Shown: positions 29,014 to 39,278, numbered from the stretch's first letter. The stretch is 64,000 bases of DNA from an uncultured Flavobacteriaceae bacterium (GCA_949372605.1 CASIAE010000004.1:1-64000), one strand, 5' to 3'. A program made the numbers and translations. Notes: generated from the sequence alone by a model not told the origin.

Positions 29014-29706
29014 ATGAAAAAAACAATTTTTAAAGTTACTATTTCTTCAATTGTATTATTTTTTATTTCTTGTTCTCTCACGGAAAAGTATCAAGGGACA
29101 GATAAAAAATTTGAGGTTGAAGTTTCTAAATTGGAGACCCTAGAAGAGTTTGAAGAACAAAAAGATTATATTCTTTTTGTTGGGAGTTCTAGCATCAGGC
29201 GGTGGGATAAGATAGAAGAGAATATGCAGCCTTATGAAGCAGTTAAACGAGGCTACGGAGGTGCACATTTTTACGATTTAATCCATTTTACGAAACGTTT
29301 GGTTGGACCTCATGAAAATGCAAAAGCAATGGTTTGTTTTGTTGCAAATGACATTAAGGGTAATGATAACGATTTATCCCCCCGGGAGGTGAAGAATCTT
29401 TTCAAACTGGTTACTCGCCAAGTTCACTCGATATTTCCAACACTTCCCATTTTTTTTATTGAAATTACGCCTACTCCAAAAAGATGGCAGGTTTGGGGTC
29501 AAACTTCTACCGCAAATGATTTGATTCAAAATTATACAGATAAGACCCCTAACATTTACTTCATCTCAACACGAGATCAATTTATAGGAAAAAATAAATT
29601 ACCTGTTGCTGAATACTTCGTTAATGACAGTCTTCACCTGAGTCAAAAAGGTTATGACAAATGGGCTGAAATAATTAAATCTAAACTTGATCTCACTTTA
29701 AATTAA
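29014..29706 (+). CDS. SGNH/GDSL-type hydrolase lipoprotein
   Basis: 230 residues from ATG 29014 (a TTG nine bases upstream is less likely). Signal to FFISC marks a lipoprotein. Family blocks: VGSSSIRRWDKIEENM (catalytic serine), RGYGGAHFYDL (oxyanion glycine), VANDIKGNDND (asparagine), and NDSLHLSQKGYDKW (Asp-x-x-His pair). Such enzymes remove acetyl or other esters from glycans. It precedes the ThuA pseudogene by eight bases. Confidence 0.85.
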   Translation: MKKTIFKVTISSIVLFFISCSLTEKYQGTDKKFEVEVSKLETLEEFEEQKDYILFVGSSSIRRWDKIEENMQPYEAVKRGYGGAHFYDLIHFTKRLVGPHENAKAMVCFVANDIKGNDNDLSPREVKNLFKLVTRQVHSIFPTLPIFFIEITPTPKRWQVWGQTSTANDLIQNYTDKTPNIYFISTRDQFIGKNKLPVAEYFVNDSLHLSQKGYDKWAEIIKSKLDLTLN

Positions 29707-29714
29707 ATATTCAA

Positions 29715-30560
29715 ATGATTTTATCAATTTCAAACAGATATTATCTGTTAAAAACCTCAATATTTTTATTAGGCTTAATTATACTTATTCCAAGTATTAT
29801 GCTAGGGCAATCAAATAAAGAACAAGTTTCGAGTCTTAAAAATAAAAAGGTGGTCTATGTTTGGGGTGGTCGGCTTGATCAACCAGAAAAAACAGTTGAT
29901 TTATTTGTTCCTTGGTTAAGGTCAGAAGGAGCAATAGTTGAGGTTTTCAATACACTCGAGGTTTATGCAGATGCATCGGTGATGGATCAAGCGGATCTCA
30001 TTATACAACAATGAACCATGGGAGAAATGACCAAAAATCAATCCAAGGGCTTACAAAACGCAATACTCAATGGAACTGGAATGGCAGGTTGGCATGGAGG
30101 GACAGGAGATTCTTTTCGAGGAAATTTAAATTATCAATACATGATTGGTGGGCAATTTGTTTCCCATCCTGGCGGAAAGTCTGAATATATAGTTAAGGTT
30201 ATCGACCGTAAAGATCCAATCACCAAGGGCGTTAAAGATTTTAATGTCACAAACACCGAGCAATATTATATGTTAATGGACCCGAATATCAAAGTACTGG
30301 CAACTTCAAAGTTTACAAAAGTAAGTTATTTGAAAAAGAATTCTAAAAAAAATGAAAATGTAGTCACTGGAAGTATTGTGCCTGTGGTTTGGAAAAAGAA
30401 TTTCGGAAAAGGAAGGATTTTCTAAAATTCAATTGGTCATAATATTGAAGATTTTGATGTTCCGGAAATAATGGAAATACAAAAGCGAGGAATTCGTTGG
30501 GCAGCGGAAAGTAAATATAACGCCAAAGAAGACTTGATTTCCCCAATGTACAATTATTAA
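29715..30560 (+). pseudogene. ThuA-like trehalose-utilisation domain protein, two in-frame stops
   Basis: A single continuous frame of 282 codons that reads as an exported ThuA-like protein but is cut by TGA at 30012-30014 and TAA at 30423-30425. ThuA proteins read VxWTMGEIT here; this gene has QQ-TGA-TMGEM, so the TGA replaces a conserved Trp codon. The second site reads GRIF-TAA-NSIGHN where the family has FYxSLGH. The frame resumes after each stop and ends MYNY-TAA. The two substitutions without any indel indicate a young pseudogene (or base errors). Its signal peptide runs to SIMLGQ. Confidence 0.88.
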
Positions 30561-30693
30561 TGGGTTCAGAATTAAAGAAAAAAAGAAACTTTAAGATTTA
30601 AGTATTATATTGAAATGTTAATTTATTTTTTAAATTTAAAAAATAATTAAATGAATATTTATAAATTGTAGTAGAAATGATAAATCAAGAATT

Positions 30694-31896
30694 ATGAATA
30701 ACGATAAAAGACTTTTTTATGGCAGTTGTTTTGCTTTAATCACAACGGCCTTTTCATTCAGTATTAGAGCAGGTATTTTACCCCAATTGGGAGAAGCTTT
30801 CCAACTTTCTGGACAGCAATTGGGATTTATCAATTCCATGTGGTTTTTAGGCTTTCCAATTTCTATGGTTTTGGGAGGACTCTTCTATCATCAATTAGGC
30901 CCCAAAAGGATTATGCAATTCGCTTTTTTGACACATACTTTAGGAATTATTTTAACTATCTTTTCAGGAGGTTACACAGGATTGTTAATTTCCACCCTAT
31001 TGATAGGAATTGGAAATGGATGTACCGAAGCAGCCTGTAACCCAATGATTGCTGATGCTTATGAAGGAAAAACCATGAATACCCTATTGAATCGGTTTCA
31101 TATGTGGTTTCCCGGAGGAATTGTAGTAGGTAGTTTGGTTTCCAAATTTATGACAGATTTTGATTTGGGATGGCAAGCTCAGATTTGGATAATAATGATT
31201 CCTACGCTTATATATTTTTATCTTTTTTACGGACAAACATTTCCCAAACCCAAATTGGAAGCCATTTCTTCAATAGGGGAAAACTTTAAGGCCATGGCCA
31301 CGCCTCTTTATATTTTTATGTTGGTATGTATGGCTTTTACTGCCATTTCAGAATTTGGACCCCAACAATGGACCTCTTTGATCCTCAGTAGCAGTGGAGC
31401 TCAGCCCATGGTAATATTGGCTTTAGTTACTGGGCTGATGGCAGTGGGAAGATATTTTGGTGGAGATATGGTGCATAAATACGATCAAACAGGAGTGCTT
31501 TTAGGTTCTGCCGTGTTGACGGCTATAGGAATATTTTTATTCAGTACTCAGACCGGAGGTATGACTTATGTAGCCGCTGTATTTTTTGCTTTAGGAGTTT
31601 GTTATTTTTGGCCCAATATGATTGGATTTGTAGCGGAAAAAATTCCTTTAAGCGGTGCATTGGGGATGTCCATTATTGGTGCAATGGGAATGTTTTCTAC
31701 TTCTATTTTCCAACCCATTATTGGAGGTTGGATTGATTCATCTTCCACCCGTATGGAAGCCCAAGGGTTAAGCGGTAATGCATTAGAACTGGCATCGGGT
31801 CAGGAAACACTCACCACTATGATTACTTTTCCGGCTATCTTGATTGTTTTATTTACGCTGCTTTTGTTTTGGCAAAAAAAATCCAAAACCGCTTAA
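30694..31896 (+). CDS. MFS transporter, probable sugar permease
   Basis: 400 residues, about twelve transmembrane helices. The motif between helices 2 and 3 reads GGLFYHQLGPKRI, and helix 4-5 has GIGNGCTEAACNPMIADAY, found in Bacteroidota sugar MFS proteins. The gene runs with the SGNH and DUF1080 genes and is followed at once by a terminator. Substrate unknown. Confidence 0.9.
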   Translation: MNNDKRLFYGSCFALITTAFSFSIRAGILPQLGEAFQLSGQQLGFINSMWFLGFPISMVLGGLFYHQLGPKRIMQFAFLTHTLGIILTIFSGGYTGLLISTLLIGIGNGCTEAACNPMIADAYEGKTMNTLLNRFHMWFPGGIVVGSLVSKFMTDFDLGWQAQIWIIMIPTLIYFYLFYGQTFPKPKLEAISSIGENFKAMATPLYIFMLVCMAFTAISEFGPQQWTSLILSSSGAQPMVILALVTGLMAVGRYFGGDMVHKYDQTGVLLGSAVLTAIGIFLFSTQTGGMTYVAAVFFALGVCYFWPNMIGFVAEKIPLSGALGMSIIGAMGMFSTSIFQPIIGGWIDSSSTRMEAQGLSGNALELASGQETLTTMITFPAILIVLFTLLLFWQKKSKTA

Positions 31897-31913
31897 CAAT
31901 TTAAAGTTTAACG

Positions 31914-31943
31914 AATGGGAAAGTTTTCGGCTTTCCCATTTTT
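31914..31943 (+). terminator. Rho-independent terminator after the MFS gene
   Basis: AATGGGAAAG (31914-31923) pairs with CTTTCCCATT (31931-31940) over a seven-base loop, followed by TTT. It lies within the first codons of the longest frame of the next gene, so that gene must start downstream. Confidence 0.8.
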
Positions 31944-31968
31944 ATCTAACACGATTATAACTTTTCAA

Positions 31969-32694
31969 ATGAAATACTTATTTTTCTTTATTGCTGTTGC
32001 CACTGCAATGGGACAAGTTAAATTTGAACCCGAACATACTGAAGTCTGGGAACCCAAACCAGCAAAAATAACGCCTGTGATAAATGCAGAACCGCCATCC
32101 GACGCTATTGTTCTTTTCGACGGAACAGACCTGTCTCTTTGGGAGGGAGAGGAAGGAACTCCAGCGTCTTGGACTCTAAACGATGATCGATCAATAACAG
32201 TTAAACCAAAGTCTGGTGGAATTCAGACCAAAGCAGAATTTGGTTCAATACAATTGCACATAGAATGGAAATCTCCTGAAATAGTAAAAGGAGACGGACA
32301 AGGTAGAGGCAACAGCGGGATTTATTTTCAAAAGGTCTATGAAGTTCAAGTATTGGACAGCTACGAAAGTGTTACCTATTCTAATGGTCAAGCTTCATCT
32401 GTTTATAAGCAACACATTCCTATGGTTAATGCCACCCTACCTCCTGGAAAATGGCAAACTTATGATATTGTTTTCAATGAGCCAAAATATGAAGCGAATG
32501 GAAAACGAATCAAGAAAGGAACTTTAACAGTTTTTCATAATGGTGTTTTGGTTCAAAATAATGTTGAAATTAAAGGGACGAGTGAATACCGAGGTTTTCC
32601 TAAATTGAGAGACATTAATATACCAAAAAAAATTTATTTACAAGATCATGGTGATTTGGTGAGTTACCGAAACATATGGCTGCGTAAACTTTAG
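31969..32694 (+). CDS. DUF1080 (3-keto-disaccharide hydrolase-like) exported protein
   Basis: 241 residues from ATG 31969 with signal peptide MKYLFFFIAVATAMGQ. The upstream ATG at 31915 is inside the terminator stem and is rejected. The DUF1080 beta-sandwich begins IVLFDGTDLSLWEG and includes LHIEWKSPE, GNSGIYFQKVYEVQVLDSY and IYLQDHGDLVSYRNIW. The family is lectin-like; some members hydrolyse 3-keto-glycosides. Confidence 0.9.
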   Translation: MKYLFFFIAVATAMGQVKFEPEHTEVWEPKPAKITPVINAEPPSDAIVLFDGTDLSLWEGEEGTPASWTLNDDRSITVKPKSGGIQTKAEFGSIQLHIEWKSPEIVKGDGQGRGNSGIYFQKVYEVQVLDSYESVTYSNGQASSVYKQHIPMVNATLPPGKWQTYDIVFNEPKYEANGKRIKKGTLTVFHNGVLVQNNVEIKGTSEYRGFPKLRDINIPKKIYLQDHGDLVSYRNIWLRKL

Positions 32695-32801
32695 GCATCT
32701 GTCAAAAGCCCTATTTAATTGAAGGTTTTTGTTTTAAAGAATATGATTTAAACAAATAGGTTTTTCTTAATAATGCAGCACTTCATTTATTGAAAAATAA
32801 A

Positions 32802-33404
32802 TTAGATATTCGCAAAAACATATTTCATTTCTGTTGCAATCTGAATTGATCTCTCGTCGTACATCTTTGCTTCTTTTGGAGAATTGTCAAAAGCCTTTGG
32901 ATCTTCAAACCGAATGGGTAATCTTTTTTCAGCACCGGGAATAAAAGGACAATTTTCATCTGCATGATCACAGGTCATGATGGCAGCAAAACCTTTCTCA
33001 GGGTTTGGGACATCGTCATGTTTTTTAGAAAAAAGAATTAAAGGCGCCTTTTCAGTGTGATATCTGACTTCGTATTTAGGGTTTTCTCCTCCAGAATTTT
33101 TAATATCGAACATCATTCTTTTCATTGAAGCGATTGTTCGTTCGTCACAAGCCGAAGTTTCTAAACCTCCTGAAAAGCTATTTATTTCAACACCATAATG
33201 CGTTGCAATTACCTTTGCCCAAAGTTGCGAAAACTGACTTCTACGAGAATTATGAGTACAGATAAAGTTTAAGTTAACGTCATGTTTTAAAGCTATTTTT
33301 TCTGTCAGATATTCAATCAATGATTGGAGCAGAATCTTTCGATCTTCAGGGATTGAGTCATCAGTGAGCGAACCAATAATCGAAATAAGAGCGGGTTTCA
33401 TCAT
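32802..33404 (-). CDS. Arsenate reductase / low-molecular-weight phosphatase homologue
   Basis: 200 residues. The phosphatase loop C49-THNSR-R55-S (C-x5-R) lies in LNFICTHNSRRSQFS. The family either dephosphorylates tyrosine or reduces arsenate with help of further cysteines (C81 in SACDERTI and the CDHADENC pair lower down could serve). A 45-residue N-terminal extension precedes the loop. No ars operon genes are adjacent, so the arsenate role is inferred only. Confidence 0.83.
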   Translation of the reverse strand: MMKPALISIIGSLTDDSIPEDRKILLQSLIEYLTEKIALKHDVNLNFICTHNSRRSQFSQLWAKVIATHYGVEINSFSGGLETSACDERTIASMKRMMFDIKNSGGENPKYEVRYHTEKAPLILFSKKHDDVPNPEKGFAAIMTCDHADENCPFIPGAEKRLPIRFEDPKAFDNSPKEAKMYDERSIQIATEMKYVFANI

Positions 33405-33632
33405 TTGTATAATTTAATTCAATCGATTAACAATACTTAATTGATTTGGTGTTGTGTTTTTTTTAAAAAACCTAGTTAATAAAACTACGATTAAAGATTG
33501 TGTAACATTACTTTTTAATTTAAAGTTTAGGTTAAGTTTTAAAAGAAAAATATTTATTTCTAATTAAAAATTTGTTGAGTATTTTTAACATAATTTTATC
33601 GGAACATATTTGTTATTAACTAATATTTTTTT

Positions 33633-34148
33633 TTGAAGCTACTTAAGATTTTTTATACATTCATTATTGTTCTTTATTCATTAAGTCTTATTGGACAAGA
33701 CAGTGTTTTGTATGAGCCATTCGAGTTCAATATGTCCGAAGCTGAAGTCCTTGATTTATTTAAGAAAAACAGAAAACGATTTAAAAGCATATCCTTGGGA
33801 TCGGGCACTATATTTTCATTAAGAAAAAGCTCCTTAAACTTTGAAGCAGAAAAGCTTTACAGCATAACCATTTGGAGTAAAAAGAACCTTGACTTAAGAA
33901 AAGCAGAAGCTTATCTAAAAAACACCAGAAAGCATCTAGAATCAAAAGGATTTATAATGGTTTACGCACAAGAATATTGGGACAAGCCTCTGCAACGCGA
34001 TAAAAACAAACCCTGTATTCGTTTTGTGAATAAAGAAAAAAACATCTTACTCGACTTCGAGTCCAGAGGTCAAGGTAACATCTATAATGTTTTTTTAAGC
34101 TATTATAATCTGACTTGGTTCTCTGACAGGGTAAAGTTGTCGAGATAG
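33633..34148 (+). CDS. Exported protein of unknown function
   Basis: 171 residues with signal peptide ending near LSLIGQ. TTG 33633 is the only start that includes the signal peptide. The mature part is basic and contains FNMSEAEVLDLFKKNRKRFK. No family recognised. Its stop nearly meets that of the convergent DUF3078 gene. Confidence 0.6.
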   Translation: MKLLKIFYTFIIVLYSLSLIGQDSVLYEPFEFNMSEAEVLDLFKKNRKRFKSISLGSGTIFSLRKSSLNFEAEKLYSITIWSKKNLDLRKAEAYLKNTRKHLESKGFIMVYAQEYWDKPLQRDKNKPCIRFVNKEKNILLDFESRGQGNIYNVFLSYYNLTWFSDRVKLSR

Positions 34149-34149
34149 T

Positions 34150-35076
34150 CTAAAGATCAACGCTTAGACCCAAACCAAACAATTCTCGAATCTGTAATTT
34201 ATTGACTAGGTCGTCATCATATTGAATGTGAAAGACTAGATTACTTGAAATCCTCTTATTGACTTTCAAAAGAAATTTAGTATTCCATTCAAAATCAATA
34301 TTTTGTATTTTTTCGATATAATTGACGTAGAAGTTAAACCTATTAACTATAGTTATGTTATCCATAATTTCGGTTTTATAGCGCCCAGTAAGCGAGGCAC
34401 CAACTGAAACATTACTTGTTTTACCTCTTTCTACACCAAAGTACTTTTGGCCCAGGGCCAGGTTTTCGGTGTATGCTTTTCCTACAAAAATTCCTCTCGA
34501 AGCCAAGGGAGATATGTTTACCCATATATCATCACTTTTTTTATAATACCAACCCAGTCCAATTTGGACAATTGTTGGCGAAAAAATTCGAGAGATCTTT
34601 TCTTTCTTATCTTCTCCATTTTCCTTAAAATATCTAAAACCAGGGAGTAGTTGAGTTTTAAAATTAAGATAGGCCGAATAATTCCAGTATTGATTGATTT
34701 GACTTCCTATCAGAGAATTCATCTCAAATCGGTCATCTGCTTTTCTGAAAAAGGAATTACTGGAGAGGTAGGTTGTTCCCACTGACACCATCAGATTGGT
34801 GTCCCAAACCAATCCTTTTCTGTTAGAATAATTCAAGTTGTAATCTACTCCCAGCAAACCATTCAAAGAACTTTCTCCTCCTGAAATCCAGTTTTCAAAA
34901 TAAGCCTGATTAAAAGTGAAATTTGTCATTCCTGAGTATTTCATCCTTTTGCCACCTTCTTGCGATTGGATAATTGCATCATAAGCAATAAAGGAATCGA
35001 TCACTGCGGTGTCATCTTGTGAAAAGACATTAAGAGTCAAAAAAACAAGTGCTAGATTTAAAAATGATTTATTCAA
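34150..35076 (-). CDS. DUF3078 outer-membrane protein
   Basis: 308 residues with signal peptide (to NVFSQ). FNQAYFENWISGGESSLNGL and SNRKGLVWDTNLMVSVG are hallmarks of DUF3078, a Bacteroidota beta-barrel family of unknown function, and the end GLGLSVDL fits a barrel strand. Confidence 0.88.
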   Translation of the reverse strand: MNKSFLNLALVFLTLNVFSQDDTAVIDSFIAYDAIIQSQEGGKRMKYSGMTNFTFNQAYFENWISGGESSLNGLLGVDYNLNYSNRKGLVWDTNLMVSVGTTYLSSNSFFRKADDRFEMNSLIGSQINQYWNYSAYLNFKTQLLPGFRYFKENGEDKKEKISRIFSPTIVQIGLGWYYKKSDDIWVNISPLASRGIFVGKAYTENLALGQKYFGVERGKTSNVSVGASLTGRYKTEIMDNITIVNRFNFYVNYIEKIQNIDFEWNTKFLLKVNKRISSNLVFHIQYDDDLVNKLQIRELFGLGLSVDL

Positions 35077-35169
35077 GAGATTGGATTTTAATACATTATT
35101 TTAGTAAAGTTATTACATTAATAAAGATTATAACAATATATTTTAGGATTTAATGAATGATTACTCACT

Positions 35170-36172
35170 ATGGAAAATAATCAGCTTATTCTTGTTAAAA
35201 GACCCAAGGGGATTCCAAAGCAAGACACCTGGGAGTATAAAATTGAAGCAGTTGCTCCACTTGAACAGGGCCAAATGTTGGTCCAACAGCATTATGTTTC
35301 ACTAGATCCAGCAATGCGAGGATGGATGAATGAAACTCGATCTTACATTGCTCCAATTAAAATTGGAGAGGTCATGCGGGCAGGGACTGTAGGAAAAGTA
35401 ATAAAAACAAAAGGAAACACCCGCTTTAAGAAAGGTGATTATTTGGTTGGCTGGGGTGGCGTTCAGCAATATGTTATAACCAATGGCGGGGGGTATCAAA
35501 AAGTAGCACCTGAATTGGCAGATTTGACGACCTATCTAGGGTGTATTGGGATTGACCGGATTGACGGCCTATTTTGGGATTCTAGAGGTTGCCATCCTAA
35601 AAAAAGACGATATTGTGTTGGTCTCTGGTGCTGCAGGTGCTGTGGGAAGTGTGGTGGGTCAAATTGCCAAAATTAAGGGTTGTAAAGTCATTGGGATTGC
35701 AGGAGGGAAAGACAAGTGTGATTATCTTTTAAATGAACTGGGCTTTGACGCAGCGATTGATTATAAAAATGAAAGTCTACGAAAAGAGATTAAGAGAAAT
35801 TGTCCTGACGGTATAGATGTTTATTTTGATAATGTGGGCGGACAAACCTTAGATCATGCGTTGGCCAACCTCAGAATAAATGCTCGCATTGTGATTTGCG
35901 GAGCAATATCACAATACAATTCACAGCAAGTAGAGGGCCCAAAAAATTATCTCTCCCTTTTGGTAAACCGCGCGAGTATGAAAGGAATGGTAATATTCGA
36001 TTATGAGCCGCAATATGAACAGGCAAGGGCACAAATGTCGAAGTGGATCAAAGATGGCAAGCTCAAAACGAAAGAGGATGTTTACGAAGGTATTGATAAT
36101 TTTTACGAGGTATTTTTAAAGCTGTTTAGTGGAGATAAACTAGGCAAGCTGATTTTGAAAATTATTAAATAA
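35170..36172 (+). pseudogene. NADP-dependent medium-chain oxidoreductase (CurA/YncB-like), frameshifted
   Basis: Two overlapping frames make one MDR-family protein of 333 residues if one G is removed from GGG at 35539-35541. The first frame holds the N-terminal GroES-like domain (VKRPKGIPKQDTWEYK, LDPAMRGWMNETRSY); the second begins LGLTGLTAYFGIL and holds the Rossmann motif VSGAAGAVGSVVGQIAK and ends KLGKLILKIIK. Such enzymes reduce conjugated double bonds of enones. Both halves look unaltered, so the insertion is recent or an error. Confidence 0.82.
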
Positions 36173-36555
36173 AGTTATTTATTCAAACAAATATTATTTG
36201 TTTTGTAATCAACTGTTTAACTGAGTTTTCTCTACTAACTTTATCATCAATCCATTCTCTCTTCCAATCTTTCTTTAATCCACCAACATTAACATACTTC
36301 CGATAAGACTTTTTATTCGGTTTAATCTTATTAACTATAATAAGAACATTTAAAGTAAGTTATAAATCAAAGTCTCTTTTAATTCCAATCAACTCTGATC
36401 TACTTATATATTTTTGAAGTATTACCTTTTTCTGTTTGTCAGTTTTACCCACAAACTATTTTATATCTATTAAAAATTTGAGAGGCAATGCGATGAACGA
36501 TTCCAATAAGATAATCCCCGCCACCGTCTAAAATACCTAAACGAATTTTACTCAT
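36173..36555 (-). pseudogene. Gfo/Idh/MocA oxidoreductase gene cut after 36 codons, plus unknown remnant
   Basis: At 36555 the minus strand begins a clear Gfo/Idh N-terminus: MSKIRLGILDGGGDYLIGIV then HRIASQIFNRYKIVCG and TAA. It overlaps the end of the upstream permease by eight bases, so it was the next gene in an operon. The downstream 300 bases hold one or two other coherent but start-less pieces (for example YVNVGGLKKDWKREWIDD near 36225-36280), perhaps of the same or another protein. The remainder of a 380-residue enzyme is missing. Confidence 0.62.
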
Positions 36556-37753
36556 CTTTTAATTTTATTTTTTCATTTTTAAAAGTCAGTATAAAAAAGA
36601 GAAGAACAAAAAGAGCAAAACCAGAAGGGATAATCCAAATTTGAGTCCAGTCATGTCCAGAGCTAATTATAAACTGATCCGTAATGTATCCTGCTAATCT
36701 AAAACCTACCAACATCCCTAATCCATAAGTAGCTAAAGTTATAAGTCCTTGAGCAGAGCTTTTAAACTTATCACCAGCCTTGTAATCAGTATAAATTTGT
36801 CCAGAAACAAAGAAGAAATCATAACAAATCCCATGTAAAATCACACCAAAAATTAACATCCAAGCATTTTCACCAATATCTCCATATGCAAAAAGTACAT
36901 ATCTGACAACCCATGCTAACATCCCTAAAATTAAACTTGTTTTAATGCCGTAGCGTTTTAAAAATATTGGAAGTAGTAAGATGAATAAAGCTTCGGATAT
37001 TTGACCTAATGTCATTACAGCAGCAGCTTTTTGCATTCCAAGTTCATTTAAGAATTGATTTGCATGCTGATAGTAAAATGCCAATGGAATACATATAAGA
37101 ATGGATGACATAAAAAATATTAAATATTTAGTGTCTTTTAAGAGAGACAATGCGTCAAGACCTAACAACTTACTAATACTATAATCTCCTTTTTCTGCTT
37201 TTGGAGGAGTGTCTGGAAGAGTAAAGCTAAAGACTCCAAGGATTGCCGATGCACAGGCAGTAAGATAAAATGTATATGATAATAATTTTTGAGACTCCCA
37301 TCCCAAGTAACCAATTGTTAAGCCAGCAACTATCCAACCCACAGTTCCAAAGACCCTAATAGGAGGAAATTCTTTAGAGGGATCCTTCATTTGACGAAAA
37401 GCCACAGAGTTTACTAATGCCAAAGTCGGCATGTAGAGAATCATGTAAATCAAAACAAAAGGATAAAAGGATATAAAGTCATTAGATGTACCTGCTAAAC
37501 ACAAAACAACTGCGCCTAGTATGTGAAGGAAACCAAGGATTTTCTGTGCTGAAAAATAACGATCGGCTATCAAGCCAATTACAAAAGGTGCTATTATTGC
37601 ACCTATTGATTGAGTTTCATAAGCTTGTGCAAGTTGCGATCCACTTGCTTTAAACGACTGAGATAAAAATGTTCCCATAGTAACAAACCATCCTCCCCAA
37701 ATAAAAAATTCGAGAAACATCATAAATGATAATTGTATTTTAATCTTTATCAT
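36548..37753 (-). CDS. MFS permease of the nucleoside:H+ symporter (NupG-like) family
   Basis: 401 residues, about twelve helices. FFIWGGWFVTMGTFLSQSF at the start and IRVFGTVGWIVAGLTIG near 130 mark the NupG/LacY-like family. In Bacteroidota such permeases often sit with oxidoreductases and hydrolases and probably carry sugars, not nucleosides. It begins one base from the GH28 stop, in one operon with it. Confidence 0.88.
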   Translation of the reverse strand: MIKIKIQLSFMMFLEFFIWGGWFVTMGTFLSQSFKASGSQLAQAYETQSIGAIIAPFVIGLIADRYFSAQKILGFLHILGAVVLCLAGTSNDFISFYPFVLIYMILYMPTLALVNSVAFRQMKDPSKEFPPIRVFGTVGWIVAGLTIGYLGWESQKLLSYTFYLTACASAILGVFSFTLPDTPPKAEKGDYSISKLLGLDALSLLKDTKYLIFFMSSILICIPLAFYYQHANQFLNELGMQKAAAVMTLGQISEALFILLLPIFLKRYGIKTSLILGMLAWVVRYVLFAYGDIGENAWMLIFGVILHGICYDFFFVSGQIYTDYKAGDKFKSSAQGLITLATYGLGMLVGFRLAGYITDQFIISSGHDWTQIWIIPSGFALFVLLFFILTFKNEKIKLKDE

Positions 37754-37754
37754 A

Positions 37755-39278
37755 TTAATTAATATAATATTTATCCATTTGTTTTGAGTGCTTTAAATCA
37801 GTGTCTATTGCAATCGTTTCCGTATTATTTAAATAAATCTGTTGGGTCTTATTTTCAGGCAAATGAATCCCTTCCAAAGAGATATTTCTTGCATTATCGA
37901 AAACAAAAGCAGGCCTAAAGTCAACGTCTTCAAGTTTAAAATTAATATTTTTAAAGGTCACGCCTTTGGCATGGCGAACATACATCCCCCAGGCAGGCAG
38001 CTCGCCAAACATTGAAAATTCAGGATAACTTTCTTTTTTTTCTGGGACTTGTTGCAAACGGCTCAAAGGAACATAGGCCATTCCTTTTGAGGCACGACCG
38101 GGATAGGTAACTGTAATGTTTTCTAGGGTAACATTTTCGATTTCGTGACCTGGGATTCCAACGATACTTGAAGGAAAAGGATTGTGGAAAAAATTGACCT
38201 CAGGTCCTCTTAAATCATAGTCAATGTCCGGTCGCGAAAAAGGAACTTGAACGGTTATGTTTTTTAGGGTTATGTTTTTAATGCTCCCTGGTTTTTCTCC
38301 ACTTCTGTGTCCCAAACGGATGAATATTGGATTGCCTGTATTGACAGCATTAATGTCAGAAACCAAGACGTTTTCAATGACGCCGCCATCGACAGATTCA
38401 ATTGCAATTGCGGATCTAAAAGTGTCATAGACTTCAATGTTTTTAACGACAACATTTGTAAAACCACCATGACTTGCCGTACCAAATTTTATTGCACTTG
38501 CACTGGATCGCACTTTACATTTGGCAATTAAAACCTGATCATTAATATGATCTGGTGAATGCGATTTTAAACAAATTCCGTCATCAGCAGCATTGACAAA
38601 ACTGTTGGTGATTCTAACATTGGTACAGTCCACAATGTCCATGCCGTCATTGTTCCAATAGTCGGTACTGTTTACGGTTATGTTGTCTATCTCCAAGTTT
38701 TCGCACTGTTCATAGGTTTGAACCCAAGAGGAACCGTGTTGTATGGTAACTCCAGATACTTTGACGTCCTTACAACGCGTAAAATTAATTATTTCAACCC
38801 GATGAAATTCATGGGGTCGCATTCTCTTGTAGTTATAATTGGGATCAATAAACGCTTTGGTGTGATGTAAACTGTCAAGGGCTAGTGCCAGTTCACGCCC
38901 TTGTCCATCAATCGTTCCTTTTCCTGTTATTGAAAAAGAAGAGACATTGTCTGCAATCAGTAAGGCTTTATTCCCACTCAATTTTCGGTATTGATAAGGG
39001 TCTACAGTTCCTAATAAAACAGCGTCTTCTTCGAAATGAACTTCAACCCCAGACTTTAGTTCGATTGTACCAGACAAGAAATTACCTTTTGGGAAAATGA
39101 CTTTTCCGTTTTTGAGGGAAGCGGCCTTGTCAATCGCTTTCTGAATGGATTTAGTATTGAGTGTTTTTCCATCCCCTATAGCCCCAAATTGTTCAATAGA
39201 GACGGCTTTTGAGCTTTGCCCTATGACGAGAGTGGTGGTAATGAAAAATATAAAAATTGGTTTGTAAAATGGTTTCAT
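37755..39278 (-). CDS. Glycoside hydrolase family 28 (polygalacturonase-like)
   Basis: 507-residue right-handed beta-helix enzyme with signal peptide (to LVIGQ). Family residues are visible: NNDGMDIVDC (first Asp), ADDGICLKS (Asp-Asp pair), ASHGGFTNV (His region); a classic RIK motif is not obvious. Members cleave alpha-1,4-galacturonan or related uronan bonds by inversion; some act on rhamnogalacturonan. It heads an operon with the NupG-like permease and the broken Gfo/Idh gene. Matches tagaturonate reductase at 26.2 kb in pathway. Confidence 0.9.
   Translation of the reverse strand: MKPFYKPIFIFFITTTLVIGQSSKAVSIEQFGAIGDGKTLNTKSIQKAIDKAASLKNGKVIFPKGNFLSGTIELKSGVEVHFEEDAVLLGTVDPYQYRKLSGNKALLIADNVSSFSITGKGTIDGQGRELALALDSLHHTKAFIDPNYNYKRMRPHEFHRVEIINFTRCKDVKVSGVTIQHGSSWVQTYEQCENLEIDNITVNSTDYWNNDGMDIVDCTNVRITNSFVNAADDGICLKSHSPDHINDQVLIAKCKVRSSASAIKFGTASHGGFTNVVVKNIEVYDTFRSAIAIESVDGGVIENVLVSDINAVNTGNPIFIRLGHRSGEKPGSIKNITLKNITVQVPFSRPDIDYDLRGPEVNFFHNPFPSSIVGIPGHEIENVTLENITVTYPGRASKGMAYVPLSRLQQVPEKKESYPEFSMFGELPAWGMYVRHAKGVTFKNINFKLEDVDFRPAFVFDNARNISLEGIHLPENKTQQIYLNNTETIAIDTDLKHSKQMDKYYIN

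Noticed and set aside
29715..30560. TGA read as tryptophan (alternative code)
   Set aside because: The second stop in the same gene is TAA, which no code reads as tyrosine here, and other genes in the window end in TGA.
31915..31968. ATG 31915 as start of the DUF1080 gene
   Set aside because: It falls in the terminator stem and would put 18 residues before the signal peptide.
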